A stretch of 64,000 nucleotides of DNA from Roseiarcus sp963783175 (GTDB lineage Bacteria; Pseudomonadota; Alphaproteobacteria; Rhizobiales; Beijerinckiaceae). A program made the position numbers and the translations under genes. The notes under the pieces are model-generated. The model was not told the DNA's origin and searched no databases. It saw nothing but the letters and a program-made list of their open reading frames with translations. Each line of letters starts with the position of its first letter. The first letter of the stretch is position 1. The stretch is taken from assembly GCA_963783175.1 (NCBI GenBank), contig CAWANG010000003.1, positions 1-64,000 of the forward strand, in the 5' to 3' direction. Shown here piece after piece: positions 8,082-16,413 of this stretch.

Positions 8082-8675
8082 TCATTTCGGCGCGCGCTTG
8101 GCCAGAATGCGCTGGAGCGTGCGGCGGTGCATGTTGAGCTGGCGCGCCGTTTCCGAGACGTTTCGGCTGCACGATTCGTAGATGCGCTGGATATGCTCCC
8201 ACCGCACCCGATCCGCCGACATCGGCGCCTCGAGTTCCGCGGGACTTTCAAGACGACCCGCCATCAGCGCCGCGACGACGTCGTCGGCGTTCGCGGGCTT
8301 GGCCAGGTAATCGAAGGCGCCGAGCTTCACCGCCATCACGGCGGTGGCGATCGCCCCATAGCCGGTGAGAATCACCCCGCGCGCGTCCGAGCGTCTGGTT
8401 TTCAGGGCGCGCATCACGTCGAGGCCGCTGCCGTCGCCCAATCTCAAATCGATGACCGCAAACGCGGGCGCCGCCGCCTCGATTGCAGCGAGAGCTTCGG
8501 CGACGCTGCCTGCGGTTCGCGCGGCGAAGCCCCGCGAGGACATCGCCCGAGCGAGGCGGTCGCAAAATACTTTATCGTCATCGACGACGAGCACCGACTT
8601 GTCGAGCGTCTCGGCGCCGCTCGAGCCTTGCGTCGACGACTGACGGGAGGCGTCATCTTCCATCGTGGCACCCAT
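8082..8675 (-). CDS. regR: RegR/ActR/PrrA-type redox response regulator
   Basis: A 197-residue two-domain regulator. The receiver has the acid cluster VDDD (32-34), phospho-acceptor D76 in AVIDLRLGDGSGL and conserved K126; the C-terminus is a Fis-type helix-turn-helix (SRNVSETARQLNMHRRTLQRIL), nearly invariant in the RegA/PrrA/ActR/RegR family. These proteins globally control respiration, including cbb3 oxidase, nitrogen fixation and CO2 fixation genes. It is transcribed just after the regB kinase gene (29 bases apart). Its 3' end lies eight bases from the tRNA on the opposite strand. Confidence 0.94.
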   Translation of the reverse strand: MGATMEDDASRQSSTQGSSGAETLDKSVLVVDDDKVFCDRLARAMSSRGFAARTAGSVAEALAAIEAAAPAFAVIDLRLGDGSGLDVMRALKTRRSDARGVILTGYGAIATAVMAVKLGAFDYLAKPANADDVVAALMAGRLESPAELEAPMSADRVRWEHIQRIYESCSRNVSETARQLNMHRRTLQRILAKRAPK

Positions 8676-8704
8676 TTACCAAGAATTCGTCCGGAAGGCC
8701 AAGT

Positions 8705-10027
8705 CTACGGGCCGCCCGCCAATCTCTGACCTTGTTCGTAAGCCTGGCGGGGCCATTGAATTGTAGCGATCGCGCCCTTGGCGGGCGGTCTGGCGTTGGC
8801 GAGCACAAGCGCGCCGCCGGACCGTTTGATGAAGACGCTGGCGATGAACAGACCCAAGCCATGTCCGCCGCCCGCGCCCTGGTTGCGGCGCGGACCCTCG
8901 CGCTGGGAGAGGTAGGGCTCGCCAATTCGCGCCAGTATATTGGGCGGAAAGCCTTCTCCATCGTCGGCAATGACAATCTCGACCGTCGATCTGGTCCAGT
9001 TTGCGCGAATAATGACCGCCTTTTGGGCGAATCCGACCGCGTTTTCGATCAAATTCCCCAGCGCCGAGAGAACGCTGGGATTGTGCGGGCATTTAGGAGT
9101 GGGATCCGGTCCCTCGCCCTCGACGGTGATCGAGACGCCAAGCAGACGATGCGGCGCGGCGGCGGTTTCGGCAAGTTCGACCGGGCTCGAAAATTCGAGC
9201 GCCTGATTGGAAAGCTCGCGCGGGGCGGACAATTTGCCGAGGATGGAGCGGCACCGCTCCACAGACTGCTCCAGCAATTGCAGATCCTCGCTCGAGGCTT
9301 CGCCGGGGGCAGGGTGAGCCGCCATTTCGCGCGCAACGAGCGCGATTGTGGCGAGGGGCGTGCTCAGTTCATGCGCGGCGGCGGCGGCCAGTCCGTCGAG
9401 TTGGGAAAGGTGTTGCGCACGTGCGAGCACGAGTTCTGTCGCGGCAAGGGCGCTGGCCGACTGACCCGCCTCGGCCGCGACCCGGTAGGCGTAGAAGGTC
9501 ACGAACGCCGCGCTGACAACGAGCGCAGTCCAGAGTCCGACGACATAGATGGCTGGCAGCGTCAGCTTCTCGCCGCCGATCCAGGGAATTGGCAAGCTCC
9601 AACGCGCCAGCACGGTGACGCATATCAACGCCAGTCCCAGGAGCCCGAGCGTCTGCCGCAGCGCGAGCGAGGTTGCGGCGATGGTGACGGGCGCCAGAAG
9701 CAGGATTGCAAACGGATTGGCGACGCCCCCGGTGAGAAAGAGCAGAGCGGCGAGCTGGAGGACGTCGTAAGCAAGCAACATCGCCGCGCTGCGCTCACTC
9801 AGTCGCTTGCTGACGGGAAAGCGCCAGCGCAGCGCGAGATTGAGAACCGCCGAGGCTGCGACAAGCGTGAGGCAGGCGACAATCGGAAATTCGAGGCCGA
9901 TGGCGAAATAGCCGATGACGATGGCGAGCGTCTGCCCGCCGACTGCGAGCCATCGCAAGCCGATAAGCGTGTTGACGCGCAGGCGCCGCGCCTGCCGGGC
10001 GAGCCCCTCCTCCTCAGGCGCGAACAC
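8705..10027 (-). CDS. regB: RegB/ActS/PrrB-type redox sensor histidine kinase
   Basis: A 440-residue kinase with about six N-terminal membrane helices. The conserved loop GGVANPF at 100-106 is the proposed ubiquinone-sensing element of RegB. The phospho-histidine is H219 in AAAAHELSTPLATI. C259 in SVERCRSIL matches the redox-active cysteine of RegB (VDRCRDIL in Rhodobacter). N and G boxes follow (LIENAVGFA, DDGEGF, GHGLGLFIA). Translation starts at a GTG at 10027. Together with RegR it should tune gene expression to the redox state of the quinone pool. Confidence 0.94.
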   Translation of the reverse strand: MFAPEEEGLARQARRLRVNTLIGLRWLAVGGQTLAIVIGYFAIGLEFPIVACLTLVAASAVLNLALRWRFPVSKRLSERSAAMLLAYDVLQLAALLFLTGGVANPFAILLLAPVTIAATSLALRQTLGLLGLALICVTVLARWSLPIPWIGGEKLTLPAIYVVGLWTALVVSAAFVTFYAYRVAAEAGQSASALAATELVLARAQHLSQLDGLAAAAAHELSTPLATIALVAREMAAHPAPGEASSEDLQLLEQSVERCRSILGKLSAPRELSNQALEFSSPVELAETAAAPHRLLGVSITVEGEGPDPTPKCPHNPSVLSALGNLIENAVGFAQKAVIIRANWTRSTVEIVIADDGEGFPPNILARIGEPYLSQREGPRRNQGAGGGHGLGLFIASVFIKRSGGALVLANARPPAKGAIATIQWPRQAYEQGQRLAGGP

Positions 10028-10066
10028 GGCGGCCGGCTAAGCCTCGTCGCGGCGGCCAGAGCCCCG

Positions 10067-10612
10067 TCATTCGATCCTTTCGTCGGGGTACACGCCCCAC
10101 AATCTCACCTGTTCAATATACCCCTTGAACCCCTCGCCGTCGACTTGGCACCACGAGCCATCGCAATTGCGGATGTTGACGATCACCCCCGCCTGAAGCG
10201 TCGCGGCCAATTCGGCCGATGCGGACGGGCGGGCGTAGATCTTCGAGTTCTCGCCCTTCTTGTTGGGCGTCACCAACGCGGTTCGGCGGCCCGACAGCAA
10301 CGAATGAAGGACCCATCCCTCGACGCCTTCCGAATCCCGGACCTTGCGCCATATTTCGAACTCGGCGGTGATCTCGACCGGTAGGCCGGCCCGCTGATAG
10401 ACCCATTTTGTCGCGTGGTCCTTCGACGGACCCTCTCGCAGGTTGACGCGGTCGGTCTTCAGGCTGGCGAAGCGCGGCAGGGGCAGTTTGGTGACCGGTC
10501 CGACCGGATCGGCGAGCGCTCTACCCGGAGCCAGGATCAAGGCGGGCAACATCGCAAGGACGTTGCGGCGGGTGATGAGGAGCAGTGGGACTGGATGCCT
10601 GTCTCGTCTCAT
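10067..10612 (-). CDS. Exported bacterial SH3-domain protein
   Basis: A 181-residue protein. The N-terminus has a twin-Arg followed by a hydrophobic run (ITRRNVLAMLPALILAPGRALA), so Sec or Tat export is likely. Two SH3-like repeats follow: one with VNLREGPSKDHATKWVY and GWVLHSLLSG, the second with IYARPSASAELAATLQ and WCQVDGEGFKGYIE. The family (SH3_4/DUF1058-like) is conserved in alphaproteobacteria; a periplasmic cell-wall-binding role is inferred only. The ATG at 10612 is preceded by a GAGGA site; upstream in-frame sequence is Arg-rich noise. It is divergent from the hydroxyacid dehydrogenase. Confidence 0.82.
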   Translation of the reverse strand: MRRDRHPVPLLLITRRNVLAMLPALILAPGRALADPVGPVTKLPLPRFASLKTDRVNLREGPSKDHATKWVYQRAGLPVEITAEFEIWRKVRDSEGVEGWVLHSLLSGRRTALVTPNKKGENSKIYARPSASAELAATLQAGVIVNIRNCDGSWCQVDGEGFKGYIEQVRLWGVYPDERIE

Positions 10613-10831
10613 ACCGACTTCCTCGACGGCGGACCGGCCATCCTTGTCTTTGCCCGCTCTTCTGCTAGAGAGGCCGCCAAGCCGGCGGATAAGGACCCGT
10701 GGGCGGCGCCCCGGCTCAACCATTTGCGTCGTCTGTCGTTAACGAGGCGTAAACCGTGTGAAGGCGCGAACGCGGATGGTTGAAAACGGGGCGGCGGCGG
10801 CAGCGCCGCGCGGGCGATAAGGGCGGCGCTC

Positions 10832-11827
10832 ATGACCAAGAAAAGACCCCTCGTGGTGGTCACCCGGCGGCTGCCGGAGCTCGTCGAGACCCGCATGCGC
10901 GAGCTGTTCGACGCCCGGCTCAACCTCGAAGACAAGGCGATGTCCCAGGCCGAGATCGTCGAGGCGATGCGCGAGGCCGACGTTCTGGTGCCGACCATCA
11001 CCGACCACATCAATTCGGCGATGATCGCGCAAGCCGGAGAGCAGATGCGGCTGATCGCCAATTTCGGCAACGGGGTCGATCATATTGACGTCACCAGCGC
11101 GCTCCGTCGCGGCATCACGGTCACCAACACGCCCGGCGTGCTGACGGAAGACACCGCCGACATGACAATGGCGCTGATTCTGTCGACAGCGAGGCGGCTG
11201 GTGGAGGGTTCGCACATCATCCCCGAGGGGCGGTGGGCTGGGTGGTCGCCGACCTGGATGTTGGGGCGCCGGATCACCGGCAAGCGTCTTGGAATCGTTG
11301 GAATGGGACGGATCGGCCAGGCGCTCGCCCGGCGGGCGCGCGCGTTCGGCATGTCGATCCATTATCACAACCGGCGCCGCGTCGCGGCCCAGATCGAGGA
11401 ATCGCTCGAAGCGACTTATTGGGATTCGCTCGACCAGATGCTGGCGCGGATGGATTTCGTCTCGATCAACTGCCCGCACACGCCAGGCACCTATCATCTC
11501 CTGTCGGCGCGCCGTCTGAAGCATCTTCGGCCCGACGCCATTCTCATCAATACCGCGCGCGGCGAGATCGTCGACGAGAACGCGCTCGTCCGGATGCTCG
11601 AGGCAGGCGAACTGGCCAACGCCGGGCTCGACGTCTTCGAGCACGCGCCCGCGGTCAACGAGAAACTGATCGCGCTCGCCAAGGCCGGCATGGTGACGCT
11701 TCTGCCGCATATGGGCTCGGCGACCCACGAGGGCCGCGCCGACATGGGCGAGAAGGTGATCATCAACATCCGGACGTTCGTCGATGGCCACCGGCCGCCC
11801 GACCGGGTGCTGCCCAGCATGCTTTAA
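10832..11827 (+). CDS. D-2-hydroxyacid dehydrogenase, glyoxylate/hydroxypyruvate reductase type
   Basis: A 331-residue cytosolic NAD(P)H-dependent oxidoreductase. The nucleotide-binding fold is marked by GIVGMGRIGQALARRARA; the catalytic Arg lies in INTARGEIVDE, and the general-acid His in LLPHMGSATHEGR. Such enzymes reduce glyoxylate or hydroxypyruvate; in one-carbon users this touches the serine cycle, but the substrate cannot be read from sequence. The length is normal for GyaR-like enzymes. It is divergent from the SH3 gene, a pairing seen in relatives. Confidence 0.9.
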   Translation: MTKKRPLVVVTRRLPELVETRMRELFDARLNLEDKAMSQAEIVEAMREADVLVPTITDHINSAMIAQAGEQMRLIANFGNGVDHIDVTSALRRGITVTNTPGVLTEDTADMTMALILSTARRLVEGSHIIPEGRWAGWSPTWMLGRRITGKRLGIVGMGRIGQALARRARAFGMSIHYHNRRRVAAQIEESLEATYWDSLDQMLARMDFVSINCPHTPGTYHLLSARRLKHLRPDAILINTARGEIVDENALVRMLEAGELANAGLDVFEHAPAVNEKLIALAKAGMVTLLPHMGSATHEGRADMGEKVIINIRTFVDGHRPPDRVLPSML

Positions 11828-11992
11828 GTTCGCCCATTTCGCATCAGCAGGCCCGACGAGGGCTTCACAGCTTTCATCCGAAAATTGTGTCGGGCGACAG
11901 GGAACGCCTCGAGGCTGAAAGTCGTTCTCCCCGCACGCGCGCCAGGCGCCAATTCCGCCCGGGATATCTGATGACAAAGAGGAGATTGCGCC
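11828..11992. other. Spacer after the dehydrogenase gene
   Basis: This is the first part of a region of about 580 bases without a secure gene (11828-12410). I see no clear terminator, RNA or repeat in it. A ribosome-binding-like AGAGGAG lies at its end, ahead of the doubtful frame at 11993. Confidence 0.4.
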
Positions 11993-12343
11993 GTGAAACA
12001 CTTCAGTCCAATCGACCTTGAAATTGATTTGCTGGATCAGCGAATCAGCAACCGCGAAGTCCTCCTTGCCGGAAAAGAAATTCGCGAAGACCTTGGGCTT
12101 TGTTTGACGCCCATCCCGGCGTCGCAAGCGCTGTGCGCGAACACGCCCAAGCGGGTAAGATCGACGGGACGAGCTACGGTTCGGCCGTTGACGATTGCGC
12201 TTGCATCAGGGGAATTGCATCAGAGTCAAGTGCACACGTCCTCGATCGAGGGCGCCTTTCGCCGATGGAGATTTGGTGTCGCAATATCGCGGACAGACGC
12301 CTGCTACATCGCCTCATTCGGCGCTGACGGTCGAGATGATTGA
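11993..12343 (+). pseudogene. Doubtful or decayed small ORF
   Basis: A GTG with a good AGAGGAG site opens a 116-codon frame, but its composition looks coding only for roughly the first 36 codons. In the next frame, from about 12095, the sequence reads FDAHPGVASAVREHAQAG and then DDCACIRGIASE, which looks more protein-like. A single shift near 12095 would join the two into a protein of about 110 residues. The second part is reminiscent of a small phage-associated family with a CACLVGTIA-type motif, but I cannot name it with confidence. It could be a decayed remnant, a frameshifted gene or chance. Confidence 0.3.
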
Positions 12344-12410
12344 TCTAGGGTCAAAGTCTCGACAATACCGTCGATAACTCTGGCTTTCCGGCAAGTCCGG
12401 ATCATCGCCG

Positions 12411-13607
12411 TCACCCGGCCACAAAGCTCTTCGGTGCGGGGCTTATCACCTTGGCGGCGCCGTCGGTGATCTCGATCACCGCCAAGCCCCGCTCGTTGGT
12501 TCCGTCGGGGCGGAAGCGGAAGACGCCATCGGCGCCGCTGAAACCCGAGGTGTTGGTCAGCGCTCTTTCGCTATAGGGGTCCGGCCCTCCGTTCCGGGCG
12601 AGCGCGGCGGCCAGCGTCGCCGCGTCGTACGAGAGGGTCGCTAGACGCGCCGGTTCGCTGTTGAATTTGGCTTTGTAGCGCTGCGCGAAGGCGTTAAATC
12701 CGGAATTGTCGGGCGCGGAGAACCAGGCGCCCTGCATTTGCGGCAATCTGAGCACCCGGGCGTCGTTCCACACGCCGGTTCCCAAAAGCTGGGTCTTGAC
12801 GCCGTTTGATGACAAGGCGTTGGCGACCGCCTGCATCGCGTCGGCCTGCTCTGGAATGAACAAGCCGTCAATTTGACCTTGCACCGCCGCGATCTGCTGC
12901 GCCGCCGTCGCCATCTGGCCAGAGGAGTAGCGGGCCGTGACCACGATCTGCGCGTTGACGCCCGCCGCGGTCTGCTGGAACCGATCCGTGGCGACGTTGC
13001 CGTAGTCGTTTTGCGGCGCCATGATCGCGAGCGACTTCTTGCCGCTCGAGACCGCGTATTGGAGGATCCGGTCGACGTAGTTCTCGATCAGGAACGACAA
13101 GAGATAGACGCCCGGCGCCGCGACGCTGACGTCGGTCGAAAAGGCGATCATCGGCCGGCCGGCCGATTTTGCCGCCGCCGACACCGCCCGCACGTCATTG
13201 GCGAACACCGGTCCAAGAATGAGTTGCGCCCCTGCGCCGAGTTCCGATTGAGCGGCTTCCGCGGCGCCGTCCGAGCTCGAATGGTCGTCCTCAATCATCA
13301 GCGTGATGTAAGGGCCGCCGAAATCGTCGATCGCCAACTGGGCGGCGTTGCGCATCGACACGCCGATCGGGCTTGGCCCACCGTTTTGGGTCAGCGGCAC
13401 GATCATCCCGACCCGAACCGGCCCCGAGCCGAGCGCCTCGCCGACCAGCGGCGCGCCGACAGGCGGCGGCGGAGCTGAAATGGTCTGCGCGCCAAAGTCT
13501 GGGCCGGACGAATTGCAGCCCGCGACCGTCCACGCCAAGCCGCCGCCAAGCAGCGCCCGCCGCGTGACATCCGGTCCCGCTTCCGGGTTCCGAGCGGAAA
13601 ACTTCAT
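12411..13607 (-). CDS. Penicillin-binding protein activator (LpoA-like), periplasmic-binding fold lipoprotein
   Basis: A 398-residue lipoprotein: basic N-terminus, hydrophobic stretch and lipobox ending at the Cys in TVAGC (about residue 31). The rest is a type-1 periplasmic-binding fold of the Peripla_BP_6 group (RVGMIVPLTQNGGPSPIGVS, ILGPVFANDVRAVSAA, SLAIMAPQNDYGNVA). In alphaproteobacteria this family sits divergent to rsmI-yraN as LpoA does in gammaproteobacteria, so activation of peptidoglycan synthesis is the likely role, though an amino-acid-binding role was the older annotation. The ATG at 13607 follows AGAGG; a GTG two codons upstream is an alternative. Confidence 0.85.
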   Translation of the reverse strand: MKFSARNPEAGPDVTRRALLGGGLAWTVAGCNSSGPDFGAQTISAPPPPVGAPLVGEALGSGPVRVGMIVPLTQNGGPSPIGVSMRNAAQLAIDDFGGPYITLMIEDDHSSSDGAAEAAQSELGAGAQLILGPVFANDVRAVSAAAKSAGRPMIAFSTDVSVAAPGVYLLSFLIENYVDRILQYAVSSGKKSLAIMAPQNDYGNVATDRFQQTAAGVNAQIVVTARYSSGQMATAAQQIAAVQGQIDGLFIPEQADAMQAVANALSSNGVKTQLLGTGVWNDARVLRLPQMQGAWFSAPDNSGFNAFAQRYKAKFNSEPARLATLSYDAATLAAALARNGGPDPYSERALTNTSGFSGADGVFRFRPDGTNERGLAVIEITDGAAKVISPAPKSFVAG

Positions 13608-13785
13608 CGGCACCTCTGGCCCCAGCCCGTCGACAACCGGAAGCGCGTCGCGTCATCCGTTCGCTTGTCGGCGCGCGACAGAGGCGATTGGCCGGCAGTC
13701 GACGGAAATTGTGGCATTTTCACCTGCGCTTGGCTATGTCGTCGATAATTCGGCTCCCCGGGCCGTCGGTGGGATTTCTGCAAAA

Positions 13786-14718
13786 ATGGCCGCGATAAAG
13801 GCTCCCCCGGGCGAAAGCGCCGGGATCGCCCGATCGAACCGAAGCTTTGTCGTCGGCGGCGCCACGGTCCCCGCGCCGCCGCTGAACGCCGGGCTATATG
13901 TCGTAGCGACGCCGATTGGCAACCTCGCCGACGTGACCTTACGAGCTCTGGCCATCCTGGCCGGCGCCGACGCGATCCTGGCCGAGGACACCCGCGTCTC
14001 GCGCACGCTGCTTGCCCGTTACAGGATTGAGACGCCGCTCTCGCCTTACCATGAACACAACGCCGCCCAGGCGCGCCCGCGGGCGCTGCGACGCATCGCC
14101 GCAGGGCAAGCGTTGGCGCTCATTTCCGACGCCGGAACGCCGCTCATTTCCGATCCGGGCTATAAGCTCGTCGCCGAAGCGGTCGCCCAGGGCCTCGCCG
14201 TCACCGCCGCGCCGGGCCCTTCCGCGGCGCTTGACGCGCTTTGCGTCGCCGGTCTTCCGACCGACCGTTTCTTCTTCGAAGGGTTCCTGCCGCCCAAGCA
14301 GTCGGCCCGGCGGGAGCGCATCAATGCGCTCGCCGCCGCGCCCGGCACGCTGATCTTTTACGAAGCTCCTGGCCGCCTCGCCGAGACGCTTGCCGACCTC
14401 GCGCTCGAGCTTGGGCCGCGGCCGGCGGCGGTAGCGCGCGAACTGACCAAGCTGCACGAGGAAGTGAGGCGCGGGGCGCTCGATAAGCTTGCCGCCGAAT
14501 ACGCGGGTGAGGAGGCGCCGCGGGGCGAGATCGTGATCGTCGTCGACGCGGCTAAGGCGCGTCCGCCAATCCCCGACGACGCGCTCGACCGGGAGATCGC
14601 CGAGCAGCTAGCCAAGCTCTCGGTCAGGGATGCCGCGGCGGCGGTCGCCGCCAGGCACGGCCTGCCGAGACGGCAGGTCTATGCGCGCGCGCTCGCGCTC
14701 GCCGGCGCCGCGCGGTGA
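13786..14718 (+). CDS. rsmI: 16S rRNA (cytidine1402-2'-O)-methyltransferase RsmI
   Basis: A 310-residue SAM-dependent enzyme of the tetrapyrrole-methylase fold: LYVVATPIGNLADVTLRAL at the N-terminus, AEDTRVSRTLL, the signature SDAGTPLISDPGYKLV, and APGPSAALDAL. It methylates the 2'-O of C1402 in the ribosomal P site. The ATG at 13786 leaves about 36 residues before the fold, slightly long, so a later start is possible. The stop overlaps the yraN GTG start by GTGA. Divergent from the LpoA-like gene. Confidence 0.94.
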   Translation: MAAIKAPPGESAGIARSNRSFVVGGATVPAPPLNAGLYVVATPIGNLADVTLRALAILAGADAILAEDTRVSRTLLARYRIETPLSPYHEHNAAQARPRALRRIAAGQALALISDAGTPLISDPGYKLVAEAVAQGLAVTAAPGPSAALDALCVAGLPTDRFFFEGFLPPKQSARRERINALAAAPGTLIFYEAPGRLAETLADLALELGPRPAAVARELTKLHEEVRRGALDKLAAEYAGEEAPRGEIVIVVDAAKARPPIPDDALDREIAEQLAKLSVRDAAAAVAARHGLPRRQVYARALALAGAAR

Positions 14719-15107
14719 GCGGCGCCGGCCGCCTCGAGCGGACAAAGCGCCGGCGCGGCGCGCATCTTTTTGGCCTCAAAGCGGAATCAATCGCCGCGCT
14801 CATGCTGCGTTTCAAGGGCTATAGAATTCTCGCGCGGCGATTCGTCGTCTCAGGCGGCGAGATCGACCTCATTGCGCGAAGAGGCGGTTCGATCGTGTTC
14901 GTCGAGGTCAAGGCGCGGGCCGACATAGAAATCGCAGCGATCTCGATCAGCGCGACCAAACGTCGGCGAATCGCGCGAGCCGCACGGGTCTGGCTGGCCC
15001 GGAATCCGTGGGCGGCGGGCCTGACCCTTCGGGGCGACGCCGTATTCGTCGCGCCTGGACGCCTTCCCCGTCACACGCCATCCGCGTATCGGCTCATGAT
15101 CGACTGA
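14715..15107 (+). CDS. yraN: YraN family endonuclease-like protein
   Basis: A 130-residue protein of the UPF0102/YraN family with a restriction-endonuclease-like core: GYRILARRFVVSGGEIDLIARR and FVEVKARADIE, where the D of EIDLI and the E-x-K of VEVKAR are the conserved metal-site residues. Its cellular role is not firmly known. It starts with GTG overlapping rsmI. The last 47 bases, encoding the C-terminal LPRHTPSAYRLMID, are duplicated with four differences at 16329-16375, beyond the RES/Xre module. Confidence 0.9.
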   Translation: MSGAGRLERTKRRRGAHLFGLKAESIAALMLRFKGYRILARRFVVSGGEIDLIARRGGSIVFVEVKARADIEIAAISISATKRRRIARAARVWLARNPWAAGLTLRGDAVFVAPGRLPRHTPSAYRLMID

Positions 15108-15109
15108 TT
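15061..15109 (+). repeat. Left copy of 49-bp direct repeat (yraN 3' end)
   Basis: These 49 bases match 16329-16377 at 45 positions. The repeat covers the last codons and stop of yraN. The four substitutions leave the same reading frame open up to the same TGA, and two of them are silent. It brackets the toxin-antitoxin module on the left, as an attachment-site-like duplication would. Confidence 0.8.
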
Positions 15110-15188
15110 CCCTTAAAGCCAACCTGGCCCTGGAAGCGCAAGATGCGCCTCCCGCCATCTGGACCGGGGCCGTGGACCGCACAGCGCC

Positions 15189-15695
15189 CTAGCCGGGCGG
15201 ATGCAATCGGGTGTCGAGCGCGAACGGCTCTTGAAAATCCAAAATATAGAACCCATTGGCCTTAACCGGGTCGAAAATCAGGTTCCAGCTATGCGTGGAG
15301 ACCGCGCTCCGGATCGCGACAAACCGATGGCGGCGGAGAAGGTCGTCGCCAAAGGCCTGCTGCCCCGCGCTCGGAGTTCCCGGGTGAAGCCAATTCGGAT
15401 TGGGCACGTCGTCGTTCTTGACGACGTGAATCTCCGCGATGTCGGCAATTCTCACTGACGTTAGCACGTAGGGTACGGTGTCGAGCGTTCTGAACCCTGT
15501 GTGGACGGCGACTTCCAGGATGGCGACCGCAGGGTCGAGAGCGCAGTAGACGACGCGGACGCCCTTGCTGTTCCAGCGGCCGCCGTAGAGAAACGGCCCT
15601 TCGCCGCTATCCCAGGTCCCCGCATAGGTTCTTTCTTCCAAACGCCACGCAACAAGATCATGGCGGCCGCCGAGCGGCGTTGGAAGCGCCGTCAC
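15189..15695 (-). CDS. RES-domain toxin of a RES/Xre toxin-antitoxin system
   Basis: A 168-residue RES-domain protein. The signature residues are visible: the Arg of AWRL near the start, the GGRWNSKGVRVVYCA stretch, an ILEV helix, and a late Ser in SAVSTHSWN. RES toxins (ParT, MbcT, Res) are ADP-ribosyltransferase-like and deplete NAD+ or modify targets. The start overlaps the antitoxin stop by four bases, giving the usual antitoxin-then-toxin order. The module sits between yraN and gshB on the strand opposite to that operon. Confidence 0.9.
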   Translation of the reverse strand: MTALPTPLGGRHDLVAWRLEERTYAGTWDSGEGPFLYGGRWNSKGVRVVYCALDPAVAILEVAVHTGFRTLDTVPYVLTSVRIADIAEIHVVKNDDVPNPNWLHPGTPSAGQQAFGDDLLRRHRFVAIRSAVSTHSWNLIFDPVKANGFYILDFQEPFALDTRLHPPG

Positions 15696-16210
15696 GTATA
15701 GACGCTGTACTCAAGCCGTCCGAGGTAATCCTCGACCAGTTTGACGCCGGCGGGCGTCGTCAGAAGATCAATCGGGCGCTTCTGATCGAGCCCTATGGCC
15801 GGACGTTTGAGCCAGTGTTCGGCTTCCTCCTGCGAGCCCAGCACGCGGGTCGTCCTGGCCAGAATCTCGGCAAACTTCCAGGCACGACCGCTTTGCTGAA
15901 CGTCTAAAAGCTCGGCCTGCGCGGACTTATGGCGTTGAAGGGTGCGAGGGCTTACGCCTAGCGGCCCGGACGCCTCAACGACTGAGGTAATGTGCAGCTT
16001 TCCGACAAAAAAATCTATTGATGCTTTTGGCAGGCCCCGGTGCAGGAGCTCGTGGGCGTCGAGTTCGCTCTCTATCGCGGCGCCCAAGATCTGACGGCCG
16101 CCAAGCAAGTCCGAGATGGCTTGCAGCTCTCCGTGGGCTTCGCCTTCGACACTCTTGGCCCTCTTGGAAGGCGTTTTTGCGGTCCTCGCGGCGCGCACTC
16201 TCTCGGCCAT
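15692..16210 (-). CDS. Xre/MbcA/ParS-type antitoxin
   Basis: A 172-residue partner of the RES toxin. After a basic N-terminal segment of about 25 residues it has a helical DNA-binding region (GPLGVSPRTLQRHKSA) and a C-terminal DUF2384/MbcA toxin-binding domain (RVLGSQEEAEHWLKRPAIGL, then PIDLLTTPAGVKLVEDYLGRL). It should neutralise the toxin by covering its active site and repress its own promoter, which would lie in 16211-16328. Confidence 0.9.
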   Translation of the reverse strand: MAERVRAARTAKTPSKRAKSVEGEAHGELQAISDLLGGRQILGAAIESELDAHELLHRGLPKASIDFFVGKLHITSVVEASGPLGVSPRTLQRHKSAQAELLDVQQSGRAWKFAEILARTTRVLGSQEEAEHWLKRPAIGLDQKRPIDLLTTPAGVKLVEDYLGRLEYSVYT

Positions 16211-16328
16211 TGACCAATCCCTGCTTCTCTCGCGTCAGATGTCGTCTTGAAAACGACGCTTGTCAATATGTATCGCGTGGGAAATCCGAGTTGTTCCCGT
16301 TCGGCGCGTCCGCTCAGCCGTCAAGCGT

Positions 16329-16377
16329 GCCTTCCCCGTCACGCGCCGTCCGCGTATAGGCTCAGGATCGACTGATT
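16329..16377 (+). repeat. Right copy of 49-bp direct repeat (second yraN 3' end)
   Basis: This copy has 45 of 49 bases in common with 15061-15109 and encodes LPRHAPSAYRLRID followed by TGA in the yraN frame. It ends 37 bases before the gshB start, the spacing expected if yraN once ran straight into gshB. It is therefore probably the original yraN tail, with the left copy brought or created by the insertion. Confidence 0.8.
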
Positions 16378-16413
16378 TCCGTTTTCGATTCGCTTGCCCT
16401 CGACCGGACGCCT

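Noticed and set aside
8483..10384. 633-codon frame antisense to regB
   Set aside because: regB and regR have clear kinase and regulator motifs on the other strand; this frame has none.
10739..12127. 462-codon frame antisense to the hydroxyacid dehydrogenase
   Set aside because: Shadow frame; the plus-strand dehydrogenase has Rossmann and catalytic motifs.
15189..16210. Defence island or larger mobile element around the RES/Xre pair
   Set aside because: Only the two toxin-antitoxin genes lie between the repeats; core operon genes resume on both sides.
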